This document shows, one piece after another, positions 45,932-55,638 of a DNA stretch of 64,000 nucleotides. The stretch is taken from NCBI GenBank assembly GCA_034522075.1, contig JAXHLO010000035.1:124001-188000 (forward strand), written 5' to 3'. The notes under the pieces are model-generated. The model worked only from the letters and a program-made list of their open reading frames with translations. It did not search any database and was not told the origin of the DNA. The translations under genes were made by a program, and so were the position numbers. Position 1 is the first letter of the stretch, and each line of letters starts with the position of its first letter. The stretch comes from UBA7803 sp034522075. Its GTDB lineage: Bacteria; Pseudomonadota; Gammaproteobacteria; Pseudomonadales; Azotimanducaceae.

Positions 45932-47158
45932 ATGAAGATACTGGTCCTCGGCGGCGACGGATTCTGCGGGTGGCCCACGGCCCTGCATCTATCGCAGAAG
46001 GGCCACGACGTCGTCATCGTGGACAGCCTGGCCCGGCGCAACATCGACAACGAACTGGAAGTCCAGAGCCTGACGCCCATCGCCACACCCAGCACGCGGC
46101 TGCGTGCCTGGAAAGAACTCACCGGCCGCGACATCCGCTTCGAACGCCTGGACGTCGCCGAGGACTACGACCGGCTGCTCGCCCTGCTGCGCACCGAGGC
46201 GCCGGACGCCGTCGTGCATTTCGCCGAGCAGCGGGCCGCGCCTTATTCCATGAAATCGTCGTGGCACAAGCGCTACACCGTCAACAACAACCTCAACGCC
46301 ACCAACAACGTGCTGGCCGCCATCGTCGAAAGCGAGCTGGACGCCCATCTGGTACATCTCGGCACCATGGGTGTGTACGGCTACTCGAGCGTCGGCGTGC
46401 GTCTGCCGGAGGGCTATCTGACGGTCAAGATGGAGAACGACGACGGCGACGACGTCGAGCAGGAGATTCTCTATCCGCCGAATCCCGGCAGCATCTATCA
46501 CATGACCAAGACCCAGGATCAGCTCTTCTTCGCCTTCTACAACAAAAACGACGGCGTGCGCATCACCGATCTGCACCAGGGCATCGTCTGGGGTACCCAG
46601 ACCCGGGAGACGCGCCTGGACGAACGGCTCATCAACCGCTTCGACTACGACGGCGACTTCGGCACCGTGCTGAACCGCTTCCTCATGCAGGCGGCCATCG
46701 GTTTTCCCCTGACCGTGCACGGCAGCGGGGGCCAGACCCGGGCGTTCATCCACATTCAGGACACGGTGCGCTGCATCGACCTGGCCATCAGCAGTCCGCC
46801 GCCGGCCGGCGAGCGGGTGCGCATCATGAATCAGCTCACCGAAACCCACCGGCTCATCGATCTGGCCGAGCTGATCTCCGGCATGACCGGCGCGCCCATC
46901 GAGCACCTGCCCAATCCGCGCAACGAAGCCGACCGCAACGACCTGCGCGCCTCCAACGAGGGCCTGCTGGGCCTCGGCCTCAACCCCACCACCCTGCGCC
47001 AGGGGCTGCTCGACGAAGTCACGGAGATTGCGCGGAAGTACGCCCACCGCTGCGACCGCGAGCGCATTCCCTGTGTGTCGCACTGGAACCGCGACCGCGC
47101 CGAGGCCAGCAGCCGGCCGGAAAGCACGAACGGTGACGAGGTGTCGTCGGCCGGGTAG
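45932..47158 (+). CDS. sqdB: UDP-sulfoquinovose synthase SqdB
   Basis: It converts UDP-glucose and sulfite into UDP-sulfoquinovose, the donor for the sulfolipid SQDG. The 408-residue extended SDR has ILVLGGDGFCGWPTALHLSQ (NAD site), the family-specific VVHFAEQRAAPYSMKSSWHK, the TMGVYG motif, catalytic SIYHMTKTQDQLFFAFYN, TDLHQGIVWGTQT, and GGQTRAFIHIQDTVRC. These follow plant SQD1 and bacterial SqdB step by step. ATG 45932 has an excellent AGGGAGA ribosome site; ATG 45917 is upstream of it. It forms an operon with the preceding glycosyltransferase. Confidence 0.92.
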   Translation: MKILVLGGDGFCGWPTALHLSQKGHDVVIVDSLARRNIDNELEVQSLTPIATPSTRLRAWKELTGRDIRFERLDVAEDYDRLLALLRTEAPDAVVHFAEQRAAPYSMKSSWHKRYTVNNNLNATNNVLAAIVESELDAHLVHLGTMGVYGYSSVGVRLPEGYLTVKMENDDGDDVEQEILYPPNPGSIYHMTKTQDQLFFAFYNKNDGVRITDLHQGIVWGTQTRETRLDERLINRFDYDGDFGTVLNRFLMQAAIGFPLTVHGSGGQTRAFIHIQDTVRCIDLAISSPPPAGERVRIMNQLTETHRLIDLAELISGMTGAPIEHLPNPRNEADRNDLRASNEGLLGLGLNPTTLRQGLLDEVTEIARKYAHRCDRERIPCVSHWNRDRAEASSRPESTNGDEVSSAG

Positions 47159-47170
47159 GGTCGCTCCTAC
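47155..47170. repeat. REP-like short palindrome GTAGG...CCTAC
   Basis: GTAGG-GTCGCT-CCTAC lies exactly at the sqdB stop and overlaps the stop region of the convergent monooxygenase. It keeps only the outer ends of the dispersed REP-like element. As RNA it is a weak five-base-pair hairpin. Confidence 0.5.
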
Positions 47171-49107
47171 AAGTCGATGAACTCGTAATCCGCCGGGTCG
47201 GGCACGCGGGTCTGTTCCCAGAATTCCAGCAGGGTGAACGGCCAGTTCTGGGTCACCCGGCCCTGGTCGTTCTTGTACCAGCTGCTCACATTGGGCGCGC
47301 CCCAGGCCATCCGGGCATTGCCGGCATCGATCTTGTCGTTGTAGCGGTCGTGCACCGCCTGCCGGCAGTCGAGGGCCGCATGGCCTTGCTCCATGAGTAA
47401 CGCCAGACAGCCCAGGATGTAGCGCATCTCGCATTCCGAGAAGAAGACGATGCTGCCGTTCACCACGATGTTGGTGTTGGGCCCGTAGCAGCAGAACAGA
47501 TTCGGAAAGCCTGGAACGGAGATGCCCATGTAGGCGCGCGGGTCGCCGTGCCAATGCTCCTGCAGATCCACCCCGCCGCGGCCGATGATCTTCATGGGCC
47601 AGAGAAACCGGTCGGCGTGGAAGCCCGTGCCATAGATGATCACATCCGCGTCGATGCGGCGTCCGTCGGCGGTGACGACGCCGTCCTCGGTGATCTCGGC
47701 GGCCGGCTCGGTCACCAGCTCTACGTTATCGCGCTGCAGGGTGCGCAGATAGGTACCGTCATCGCGCAACATGCGCTTGCCGGCCGGCGGATAGTCGGGA
47801 ATGACTTTTTCCAGCAGCGCTTTATCGTCGCCGCACAGCTCGCTCACGTAGGCCGTAAGAAGCTGACGCAGCTCCTCGTTCCTGGGGCTTACCGCCCGGG
47901 TCTCGTTGCTCCAGGCCGGGTCCCGCTCCACGAAGCCCAGCAGCCCCTCGGCCGTGCGCCAGAACATCCAGAAGCGGTACCACTTGGCATAGTACGGCAC
48001 ATGGTTGAGCAACCAGTGCTTCTCGGCCGGGATTTCCTCGAAGTATTCAGGGGTGGGGCTCATCCACGGCGGCGAACGCTGCAGCACGGTGATCTGGGCG
48101 GCCTCCCCGGCAATCTTCGGGATGAACTGGAAGGCACTGGCACCGGTGCCGACGACCACCACCCGCTTGCCGGCGAGTTCCACGCCGTGATCCCAGCGAG
48201 CAGAGTGGAAGGCTGGTCCGCGGAAGCGCTCACGGCCGGGAATGTCCGGCAGCCGCGGCCGGTTGAGCTGGCCCACAGCGGTGATCACCGCATTGACCTC
48301 GAGGATTTCCCGCCGCTCACCGTCACGCATCACAGTCACCCGCCAGGTGCCGCGGTCTTCGTCGAAAGCGGCCTCTTCGACCTCGGTATTGAACTGCACG
48401 GCCTCGCGCACGCCGTATTCCTCGGCCACGCGCCGGAAATAACCCAGCAGTGTGGCCTGATCGGAGAAATGCTGAGGCCAGTCATTGGGTTCGAAGGAAT
48501 AGGAGTAGGTGTGGTTGGGACTGTCGACCCGGCAACCCGGATAGGTGTTCTCGAACCAGGTGCCGCCCACGTCGGCATTCTTCTCCACATGCAGATACGG
48601 AATGCCCGCCTGCTGCAGGCGAATGGCCGCCAGAATGCCGGACATGCCGGCGCCGATCACCAGCACGCGGAAATTTTCCCGGGCCTGCTGCGGTACCGCA
48701 TCGAGTTGCGGCTGGACGTAGGGATCCTCGCCGTGCAGCGACAGCTCCGAGATCAGGAAATCGATGTAACGCTCGGGAATCTCTTCGCCGGTGACGAAGC
48801 TCATCATTTCGAGAATGGTGTCGCGGTCGGGTGTGGGCGGCCGCTGACAGCCGCTGTCGCGGTAGGCGCGCAGGGCGTCCAGCGCCATGGCCCGCACCCG
48901 CGCCTGCTGCTCTTCGGTGATGCCGCACTGCGGGTCTCCGAAGAATTGCGCGTCCGGCCGGATGTCGCCGCGCAGCAGACTGACATCGCCGGTGAGATGC
49001 ACCAGCGAAGCCATCAGGGACGGAATGTGCGCATGCTCGAGCGCCCGTGCGATGCCGCTATCGCCGTCGGTAATCTTCTGCCAGTGATCGAAGCGATCGC
49101 CTGTCAT
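47167..49107 (-). CDS. Baeyer-Villiger monooxygenase, HAPMO-like (with N-terminal extension)
   Basis: An FAD/NADPH enzyme that inserts oxygen next to a ketone, 646 residues. About 140 residues of helical N-terminal extension (ARALEHAHIPSLMASLVHLT, GDIRPDAQFFGD) precede the FAD site VLVIGAGMSGILAAIRLQ. Then come NTYPGCRVDSPNHTYSYSF, the BVMO fingerprint FRGPAFHSARWDH, the NADPH site VVVGTGASAFQFIPKI, and GFPNLFCCYGPNTNIVVNGS. The extension and length match the 4-hydroxyacetophenone monooxygenase branch. It is paralogous to the enzyme at 50263 and lies 77 bases downstream of the SDR gene on the same strand, so an SDR then BVMO transcript is likely. Confidence 0.92.
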   Translation of the reverse strand: MTGDRFDHWQKITDGDSGIARALEHAHIPSLMASLVHLTGDVSLLRGDIRPDAQFFGDPQCGITEEQQARVRAMALDALRAYRDSGCQRPPTPDRDTILEMMSFVTGEEIPERYIDFLISELSLHGEDPYVQPQLDAVPQQARENFRVLVIGAGMSGILAAIRLQQAGIPYLHVEKNADVGGTWFENTYPGCRVDSPNHTYSYSFEPNDWPQHFSDQATLLGYFRRVAEEYGVREAVQFNTEVEEAAFDEDRGTWRVTVMRDGERREILEVNAVITAVGQLNRPRLPDIPGRERFRGPAFHSARWDHGVELAGKRVVVVGTGASAFQFIPKIAGEAAQITVLQRSPPWMSPTPEYFEEIPAEKHWLLNHVPYYAKWYRFWMFWRTAEGLLGFVERDPAWSNETRAVSPRNEELRQLLTAYVSELCGDDKALLEKVIPDYPPAGKRMLRDDGTYLRTLQRDNVELVTEPAAEITEDGVVTADGRRIDADVIIYGTGFHADRFLWPMKIIGRGGVDLQEHWHGDPRAYMGISVPGFPNLFCCYGPNTNIVVNGSIVFFSECEMRYILGCLALLMEQGHAALDCRQAVHDRYNDKIDAGNARMAWGAPNVSSWYKNDQGRVTQNWPFTLLEFWEQTRVPDPADYEFIDL

Positions 49108-49184
49108 ATCGCTGCCCCTCATCAGACCTCGTCCACCTGGCTGTCAGAATATCCACCCGAGCGGCGGTCTGTCACCCGCCAGTA

Positions 49185-50171
49185 TCAGCCGCTGACCGGC
49201 TCGCCGTCGAGCGCGCCGGCGAGAAACCCCGGATCCTGAATACGCTGCACGAAGTCCGGCTCGTAAGCCTCTTCCGGCGCCGCCCGCACGGCTGCATCGA
49301 GCTGCTCGGCATCCTTACCGACCAGAATGCGCCAACGTCCGTCGCGCACGCCGTCGAGGATGATGGCGGCCGCGGCCGCCGCAGAGAGCGGCGCCTTGTC
49401 GCGAAAGTCCGCCGCCTGCTGAGCCATGGCTGCGCGGATGTGCTCGTCGGGGACATTGTCCACGGGCATGCCGCGGGCCTTCATGCGATCCCGTGCCGCG
49501 GCGACCTCCTCGGCCGTCATCTGCGAGGAGTCGTGTCCGCGCAGCACTTTCATGCTGTTGGCAACGATGGACGTACCGATGTGCCCGGGCATCACCACCG
49601 AAACCTTGACGTGCGGAGCATTGACCCGCAGGTCGGCGATCAGCGCCTCAGAGAAGCCCTTCACCGCGAACTTGGCGGCGCTGTAAGCGGTGTGCGGAAT
49701 GTCCGCGCCGATGCTGGCCCAGAAACCGTTGACGCTGGACGTGTTGACGATGTGCCCTTCGTCGGCAGCCACCAGCAGCGGCAGGAACACGCGCGCCCCA
49801 TAATAAACACCGTACCAGCACACACCGAAGGTGCGCTCCCAGTCCTCCCGCGGATCGTTCAACAGGCTGCCGCCGCCGCCGATGCCGGCATTGTTGAACA
49901 GCAGATGCACGTGGTCGGTGTCGTGCTCGGCCAGCACGCCGTCGCGGAAGGCTTCCATCTGAGCCTCGTCGGAGACGTCGCAGCGGTGCACGCTCACCGT
50001 GACCCCCGGGCCGGCGGCCAGGCACAGCTCGCGCGTCTCCTCGAGATTCTCCACGGAAACGTCGCACAGGCCCAGATGAGCGCCCTCCGCCGCCAGTTGC
50101 ACCGCCAGCTCCCGGCCCATGCCGCTGCCGGCCCCCGTGATTACCGCCAGGCGGCCCGCAAACTCCTTCAT
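49185..50171 (-). CDS. SDR-family oxidoreductase
   Basis: A 328-residue short-chain dehydrogenase/reductase: cofactor loop VITGAGSGMGRELAVQL (TGxxxGxG), HLLFNNAGIGGGGSLL (NNAG), catalytic Ser in VNTSSVNGFW and YSAAKFAVKGFSEAL (YxxxK), then VSVVMPGHIGTSIV. It would oxidise an alcohol to a ketone or the reverse. Its position next to two BVMOs suggests it makes or removes the ketone substrate. The C-terminal 70 residues include ILVGKDAEQLDAAVRAAPEE, common in SDRs of this group. The start at 50171 faces the BVMO at 50263 across a divergent promoter. Confidence 0.93.
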   Translation of the reverse strand: MKEFAGRLAVITGAGSGMGRELAVQLAAEGAHLGLCDVSVENLEETRELCLAAGPGVTVSVHRCDVSDEAQMEAFRDGVLAEHDTDHVHLLFNNAGIGGGGSLLNDPREDWERTFGVCWYGVYYGARVFLPLLVAADEGHIVNTSSVNGFWASIGADIPHTAYSAAKFAVKGFSEALIADLRVNAPHVKVSVVMPGHIGTSIVANSMKVLRGHDSSQMTAEEVAAARDRMKARGMPVDNVPDEHIRAAMAQQAADFRDKAPLSAAAAAAIILDGVRDGRWRILVGKDAEQLDAAVRAAPEEAYEPDFVQRIQDPGFLAGALDGEPVSG

Positions 50172-50199
50172 AGCGTTCTCCCACTACCAGAAAAATCGA

Positions 50200-50228
50200 T
50201 TGGCTTGTGTTATACCATGTTCTAAATA
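50200..50228 (+). promoter_or_regulatory. Sigma-70-like promoter for the second BVMO, overlapping a divergent -10
   Basis: TTGGCT (50200-50205), a 17-base spacer and TAAATA (50223-50228) give a good sigma-70 match about 35 bases before the ATG at 50263. On the other strand, TATAAC (complement of 50209-50214) could be the -10 of the SDR gene. The two promoters would overlap, so one bound regulator could control both directions. Confidence 0.5.
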
Positions 50229-50262
50229 GTTCAGGTCCACAGAGCACTCAGGGGAGGCCCGC

Positions 50263-52230
50263 ATGACCGTACGCAAGCTGCAGGACGTCAAGCCCATTAC
50301 CGAAGACGACGGGTTCATCGCCCATGCGCTGCAGTCGGCGCACATTCCCTCGCTCATGTGCGCGCTGGTGCACATCACCGGCGATCCCAGTTGGGTTCGC
50401 GGCGACATCCGCCCGGAGATCAGCTTCTTCGGCGATGAGCAGGGCAACATTTCCGAGGCCGACCAGCAGCGCGTTCGCGACGCAGCCTTAGTCGAGCTCA
50501 AGAAGCTGCGCGACGGTGCCGCCGTGCCGCCGCCGCCGGACCAGAAAGTGGTCTCCGAGATGGTGGACTTCATCGTCGGCAAGGAACTTTCCCCCGATTA
50601 CGGCGAGTTCCTGCACGCCGAACTGATGCTCGACGGCAGCGACCCTTACAAGCCCGAAGGGCTCGACGACATCCCCGAGCCGGACAAGGCGGATTTCAAA
50701 GTGCTGGTCATCGGCGCCGGCATGTCCGGGCTGCTGGCCGGCATCCGCCTGCAGGAAGCCGGCATTCCCTTCGAGATCATCGAGCGCCACAAGGACGTGG
50801 GCGGCACCTGGTATCAGAACACCTATCCCGGCTGCCGGGTGGACAGCCCCAACCACATCTATTCCTACAGCTTCCGGCCCACGGACTGGCCGCAGTTCTA
50901 CTCACCGCAGCGCGTGCTGCGCGAGTACTTCGAAGATGTGGCAGAGGAGCACGGCCTGAAGCGTCACACCCGCTTCGGCACCGAGGTCACCGAAGCACGC
51001 TTCGACGAAGACACCGGCACCTGGCACCTTGACGTGAAAACCGCCGACGGCCACCAGGAAACCCTCACCGCCAACGCCGTGATTACCGCCGTGGGCCAGC
51101 TCAACCGCCCGAAGTGGCCGGACATTCCGGGTCAGGAGCGCTTTCAGGGCATCTCGTTTCATTCCACCGAGTGGGAACACGAACACGACCTCACCGGCAA
51201 GAAGGTTCTCGTGATCGGCACCGGTGCCAGCGCTTTCCAGTTCGCCCCCGAGGTAGCCAAAACCGCCGGCCAGGTCACCATCTTCCAGCGCACGCCGCCG
51301 TGGATGGCCCCGGTACCCATCTACCACGACGACGTTCCCGAAGAGATGCACTGGCTGCTCAATCACGTGCCCTATTATCTGAAGTGGTACCGCTTCGCCA
51401 TGTTCTGGAACGCCGCGGAAGGCATTCTGTTCGCGGTGAAAAAAGACCCGGCGTGGGATCAGCGCAACAACACCATCAGCGCCGAGAACGACGAGCTGCG
51501 CGGCCTGCTCACCGACTGGATCAAGGAGCTGTGCGAAGGCGACGAAGAACTGCTGGAGAAATCGATACCCAGCTATCCGCCCGGCGCCAAGCGCATCCTG
51601 TTCGACAACGGCAACTGGCTGCGGGCCCTGCGCCGCGACAACGTGGACGTGGTCACCGACCCCATTGCCGAAATCACCGAGACCGGCGTACTCACGAAAA
51701 GCGGCCAACGCTACGACGCCGACGTGCTGATCTACGGCACCGGCTTCAAGGCCGACAAGTTCCTCTGGCCGATGAAAGTGGCGGGCCGCGGCGGCGTCGA
51801 CCTGCAGAGCCACTGGGACGGCGACCCGCGCGCCTATATGGGCATCACCATTCCGGGCTTTCCGAACCTCTTCTGCTGCTACGGCCCCAACACCAACATC
51901 GTGGTGAACGGCAGTATCGTGTTCTTCTCGGAGTGCGAGGTGCGCTACATCCTCGGCTGCATCGGGCAGCTCATCAAAGGCGGCCACGCCGCCCTGGATG
52001 TGAAGCCCGAAGTCCACGACCGCTACAATGAAATGATCGACGAGGGCAATCTGAACATGGCCTGGGGCGCTGCCAACGTGCCCACCTGGTACAAGAACGC
52101 CAAAGGCCGGGTGACTCAGAACTGGCCGTTCTCGCTGGTGGAATTCTGGAAGCAGACGCGCGCGCCGGACCCCGCCGACTACGAGTTCCTCGATGCCGGC
52201 GACGGGACGCGGCGTACCGGCACCGGCTGA
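50263..52230 (+). CDS. Baeyer-Villiger monooxygenase, HAPMO-like paralogue
   Basis: A 655-residue FAD/NADPH oxygenase. The extension (FIAHALQSAHIPSLMCALVH, GDIRPEISFFGDEQ) precedes VLVIGAGMSGLLAGIRLQEA, GGTWYQNTYPGCRVDSPNHI, BVMO fingerprint FQGISFHSTEWEH, VLVIGTGASAFQFAPEVAKT and GFPNLFCCYGPNTNIVVNGS. It is clearly a duplicate-type relative of the enzyme at 47167-49107, although diverged along its whole length. ATG 50263 has AGGGGAG upstream and the promoter described just before. A different ketone range from its paralogue is likely. Confidence 0.93.
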   Translation: MTVRKLQDVKPITEDDGFIAHALQSAHIPSLMCALVHITGDPSWVRGDIRPEISFFGDEQGNISEADQQRVRDAALVELKKLRDGAAVPPPPDQKVVSEMVDFIVGKELSPDYGEFLHAELMLDGSDPYKPEGLDDIPEPDKADFKVLVIGAGMSGLLAGIRLQEAGIPFEIIERHKDVGGTWYQNTYPGCRVDSPNHIYSYSFRPTDWPQFYSPQRVLREYFEDVAEEHGLKRHTRFGTEVTEARFDEDTGTWHLDVKTADGHQETLTANAVITAVGQLNRPKWPDIPGQERFQGISFHSTEWEHEHDLTGKKVLVIGTGASAFQFAPEVAKTAGQVTIFQRTPPWMAPVPIYHDDVPEEMHWLLNHVPYYLKWYRFAMFWNAAEGILFAVKKDPAWDQRNNTISAENDELRGLLTDWIKELCEGDEELLEKSIPSYPPGAKRILFDNGNWLRALRRDNVDVVTDPIAEITETGVLTKSGQRYDADVLIYGTGFKADKFLWPMKVAGRGGVDLQSHWDGDPRAYMGITIPGFPNLFCCYGPNTNIVVNGSIVFFSECEVRYILGCIGQLIKGGHAALDVKPEVHDRYNEMIDEGNLNMAWGAANVPTWYKNAKGRVTQNWPFSLVEFWKQTRAPDPADYEFLDAGDGTRRTGTG

Positions 52231-52328
52231 CGGCAACCGCCGCCATGGCGGCCGGGCGCGGCTACCTGCCGCGCCTTGCATTGCACCGGGCCGGGCCCTA
52301 AATTGCCCAACCGAACCAAGAGTACGCC

Positions 52329-55300
52329 ATGAGCATCCGTGTCGCGCTGCATCACGAGACCCGCTATCAGTATGACCGCCGGGTTTCCCTGAGCCCCCAG
52401 ATCGTCCGCCTGCGGCCCGCGCCCCACAGCCGCACGCCGGTGGTCAGCTATGCCCTGCACATCGAGCCGCACAATCACTTCCTCAACTGGCAGCAGGACC
52501 CGTTCGGCAATTTTCAGGCCCGGGCGGTGTTTCCGGACAAGGTAGAAGCTTTCTCGGTGCGGGTGGATCTGGTGGCCGAGATGGCCGTGTTCAACCCGTT
52601 CGACTTCTTCCTCGAGGAAGACGCCGAGCACTACCCGTTCAACTACGACTACCTGACCCGTAAAGATCTGGAACCCTATCTGATCACCGAGCCCGTCGGG
52701 CCGCGCCCTCGAAGCCTGGCTGGCGGACTTCGGCAAGCCCACCGGTCAACCGCTGGTGAACTTCCTGGTCGATCTCAACCAGCGCCTGGCCAACCAGATC
52801 GAGTACGTCATCCGCATGGAGCCCGGCGTGCAGACGCCGGACGAGACCCTGGCCCTGGCTCTGGGTTCCTGCCGCGACAGCGCCTGGCTGCTGGTGCAGA
52901 TTCTGCGCCATCTGGGCATTGCCGCGCGCTTCGTCTCCGGCTATCTGATTCAGCTCAAAGCCGACCAGCAGGCCCTGGACGGCCCGTCCGGTACCGACCA
53001 CGATTTCACCGACCTGCACGCCTGGACCGAGGCCTATCTGCCCGGCGCCGGCTGGGTGGGCATGGACCCCACCTCCGGCCTGCTGGCCGGCGAGGGCCAC
53101 ATTCCGCTGGCCGCCACACCGCACCCGTCCACCGCCGCGCCCATCTCCGGGCGGGTGGAACCCAGCGAGTGTGAGTTCGGCTTCGACATGTCGGTGCGGC
53201 GCATCTTCGAGACGCCGCGGGTAACCAAACCGTACAACGACGAAGCCTGGGCCGGAATCGAGGCGCTCGGCCACCAGGTGGATGCCGAGCTCAAAGCCAA
53301 CGACGTACGCCTCACCATGGGCGGCGAACCGACGTTCGTGGCCATCGACTACCCGAACGGCGCCGAGTGGAACACCGAGGCCATCGGCCCCAACAAGCGG
53401 CGCCTGGCCAACGACCTGGTTCTGCGCCTGGCGAAACGTTTCGCCCCCGGCAGTGTGCTGCACTTCGCGCAGGGCAAGTGGTATCCCGGCGAGCAGTTGC
53501 CGCGCTGGGCGTTGACTCTGCTGTGGCGCCGCGACGGCAAACCCATCTGCCGGGACATGGCCTTCATCGCCCGGCCGGATGAGGATCACAACGCCAGCGC
53601 GGCGGATGCCGAGACCCTGGGCCGCGGCGTCGCCCGCGCCCTGGGGCTGGACGAGCAGGCCGTGTTGCCGGCCTATGAGGATCCCTGGCACTTTCTCGCC
53701 GAGGAACGCCGGCTGCCGGAAAATCTCACCCCCGAGACCAACGAACTGGACGACCCGCTGGCCCGGGATCGTCTGGCGCGCGTATTCGAACGCGGCCTGG
53801 GGCAGCCCACCGGCTACGCTCTGCCGGTACAGCGCTGGAATGCGCGCAGCGCCAGCGGGCGCTGGATGACCGAACGCTGGAGCACGCGCAGCGACAAGCT
53901 GTTGCTGATTCCCGGTGATTCGCCGGTGGGCTACCGCCTGCGCCTGGGCGCCCTGCCCCACCTGGTGGAAAGCGAATACCCCCACGTGCTGCCCCGCGAC
54001 CCGTTCGCCGAGGTGGACGACCTGCCGGATCAGTCCCGGCCGAACCAGCTTCGCCAGGGCGGCGACGGCGCCAGCCTGGACCAGCCGACACCGGACCAGA
54101 TACAGACCAGCCAGCCCTATGCCATGGAGGGCCCGGTGCGCACCGCCATGGCCTTCGAGGCCCGGGACGGCGTGCTGCATGCCTTCGTGCCGCCGGTGGA
54201 AAGCGCCGACGACTATCTGGAGCTGCTGGCTGCGGTTGAGGAAGCTTCCCGCGAGCTCGGCCAGCCGGTGATCGTCGAGGGTTACCTGCCGCCGGCGGAC
54301 CCGCGCATCAACGTCATCAAGGTCACCCCGGACCCTGGCGTCATCGAGGTCAACATCCATCCGGCGGCCAGTTGGGACGAGATGACGGCCATCACCACGG
54401 CGCTCTACGAAGAGGCCCGCGCCACCCGCCTGGATACCCAGAAGTTCATGCTGGACGGCCGGCACACCGGCACCGGCGGCGGCAACCACGTGGTGCTGGG
54501 CGGCCCGACCCCGGCGGACAGCCCGTTTCTGCGCCGCCCCGACCTGCTGCGCAGCCTGGTAGCGTACTGGCAACAGCATCCGGCGCTGTCGTATCTGTTC
54601 TCGGGGCTGTTCATCGGCCCCACCAGCCAGGCCCCGCGGGTGGACGAAGCGCGCCAGGACAGCCTCTACGAGCTGGAACTGGCTTTCAGGCAGGTGCCGG
54701 AGCCTGGGGAAATGGCCCCTCCCTGGCTGGTCGACCGCATCTTCCGCAACCTGCTCATCGACGTGACGGGCAACACGCACCGCGCGGAGATCTGCATCGA
54801 CAAGCTGTATTCGCCGGACAGCAGCACCGGCCGTCTGGGCCTGGTGGAGTTCCGCGCTTTCGAAATGCCGCCCCACGCGCGCATGAGCCTGGCCCAGCAG
54901 CTATTGCTGATGACCCTGGTGGCGCGCTTCTGGCAGCAGCCCAACCGCCACGGTCTGGTGCGCTGGGGCACGACGCTGCACGACCGTTTCATGCTGCCCC
55001 ACTTCGTCTGGCAGGACCTGCTGACCGTGGTGGACGACCTGAACGCCCACGGCTATGCGTTTCAGGCCGACTGGTTCGCGCCCCACTTCGAATTCCGTTT
55101 CCCGCGCTTCGGCGCCATCGATCATCAGGGCGTCTCCCTGGAGCTGCGTCAGGCACTGGAGCCCTGGCACGTCATGGGCGAGGAAGGCGTCATCGGCGGC
55201 ACCGTGCGCTATGTGGATTCGTCGCTCGAGCGCCTGCAGGTTCGCGTCACCGGCTTCAACCACGAGCGTTACCTGGTGACCTGCAACCGCCACGCCGTGC

Positions 55301-55638
55301 CTCTCACGCCCACCGATGTGCCGGGTGAATTCGTCGGCGGCGTACGCTTCCGCGCCTGGCAGCCGGCCGCCTGCCTGCATCCCACCATCGGCGTGGACGC
55401 CCCGCTGGTGTTCGACCTCTACGACCGCTGGAACGGCCGCGCCGTGGCCGGCTGCACCTATCACGTGGCGCATCCGGGCGGGCGCAACTTCGAGCACTTC
55501 CCGGTGAACGCCAACGAGGCGGAAAGCCGCCGCCTGTCGCGCTTCCAGGGTTTCGGCCACAGTGACGGGCAATATCCCGAACCGCCGTTTCCCATGGCCC
55601 GGGAATTCCCCACGACCCTGGATCTGCGTTGGACATGA
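52329..55638 (+). CDS. Transglutaminase-DUF2126 fusion (predicted amidoligase), with one frameshift
   Basis: This is about 1,100 residues once corrected. The N-terminal Bact_transglu_N domain (VALHHETRYQYDRRVSLSPQ) is followed by a transglutaminase/cysteine-protease core with ALGSCRDSAWLLVQILRHLG, GIAARFVSGYL, and HDFTDLHAWTEAYLPGAGWV (Cys-His-Asp triad). From about residue 290 comes a long DUF2126 region (VRLTMGGEPTFVAIDYPNGA, INVIKVTPDPGVIEVNIHPA, GGGNHVVLGG), classed by comparative genomics with glutamine-synthetase-like carboxylate-amine ligases. An extra C in the CCC at 52706-52708 breaks the frame; removing it gives VGPRLEAWLADFGKPTGQPL. The stop overlaps the next start (ATGA), giving coupled translation. 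Confidence 0.9.

Noticed and set aside
52684..54876. Open frame of 730 codons on the minus strand across TG-DUF2126
   Set aside because: It is antisense to conserved coding sequence and its composition is typical of shadow frames.
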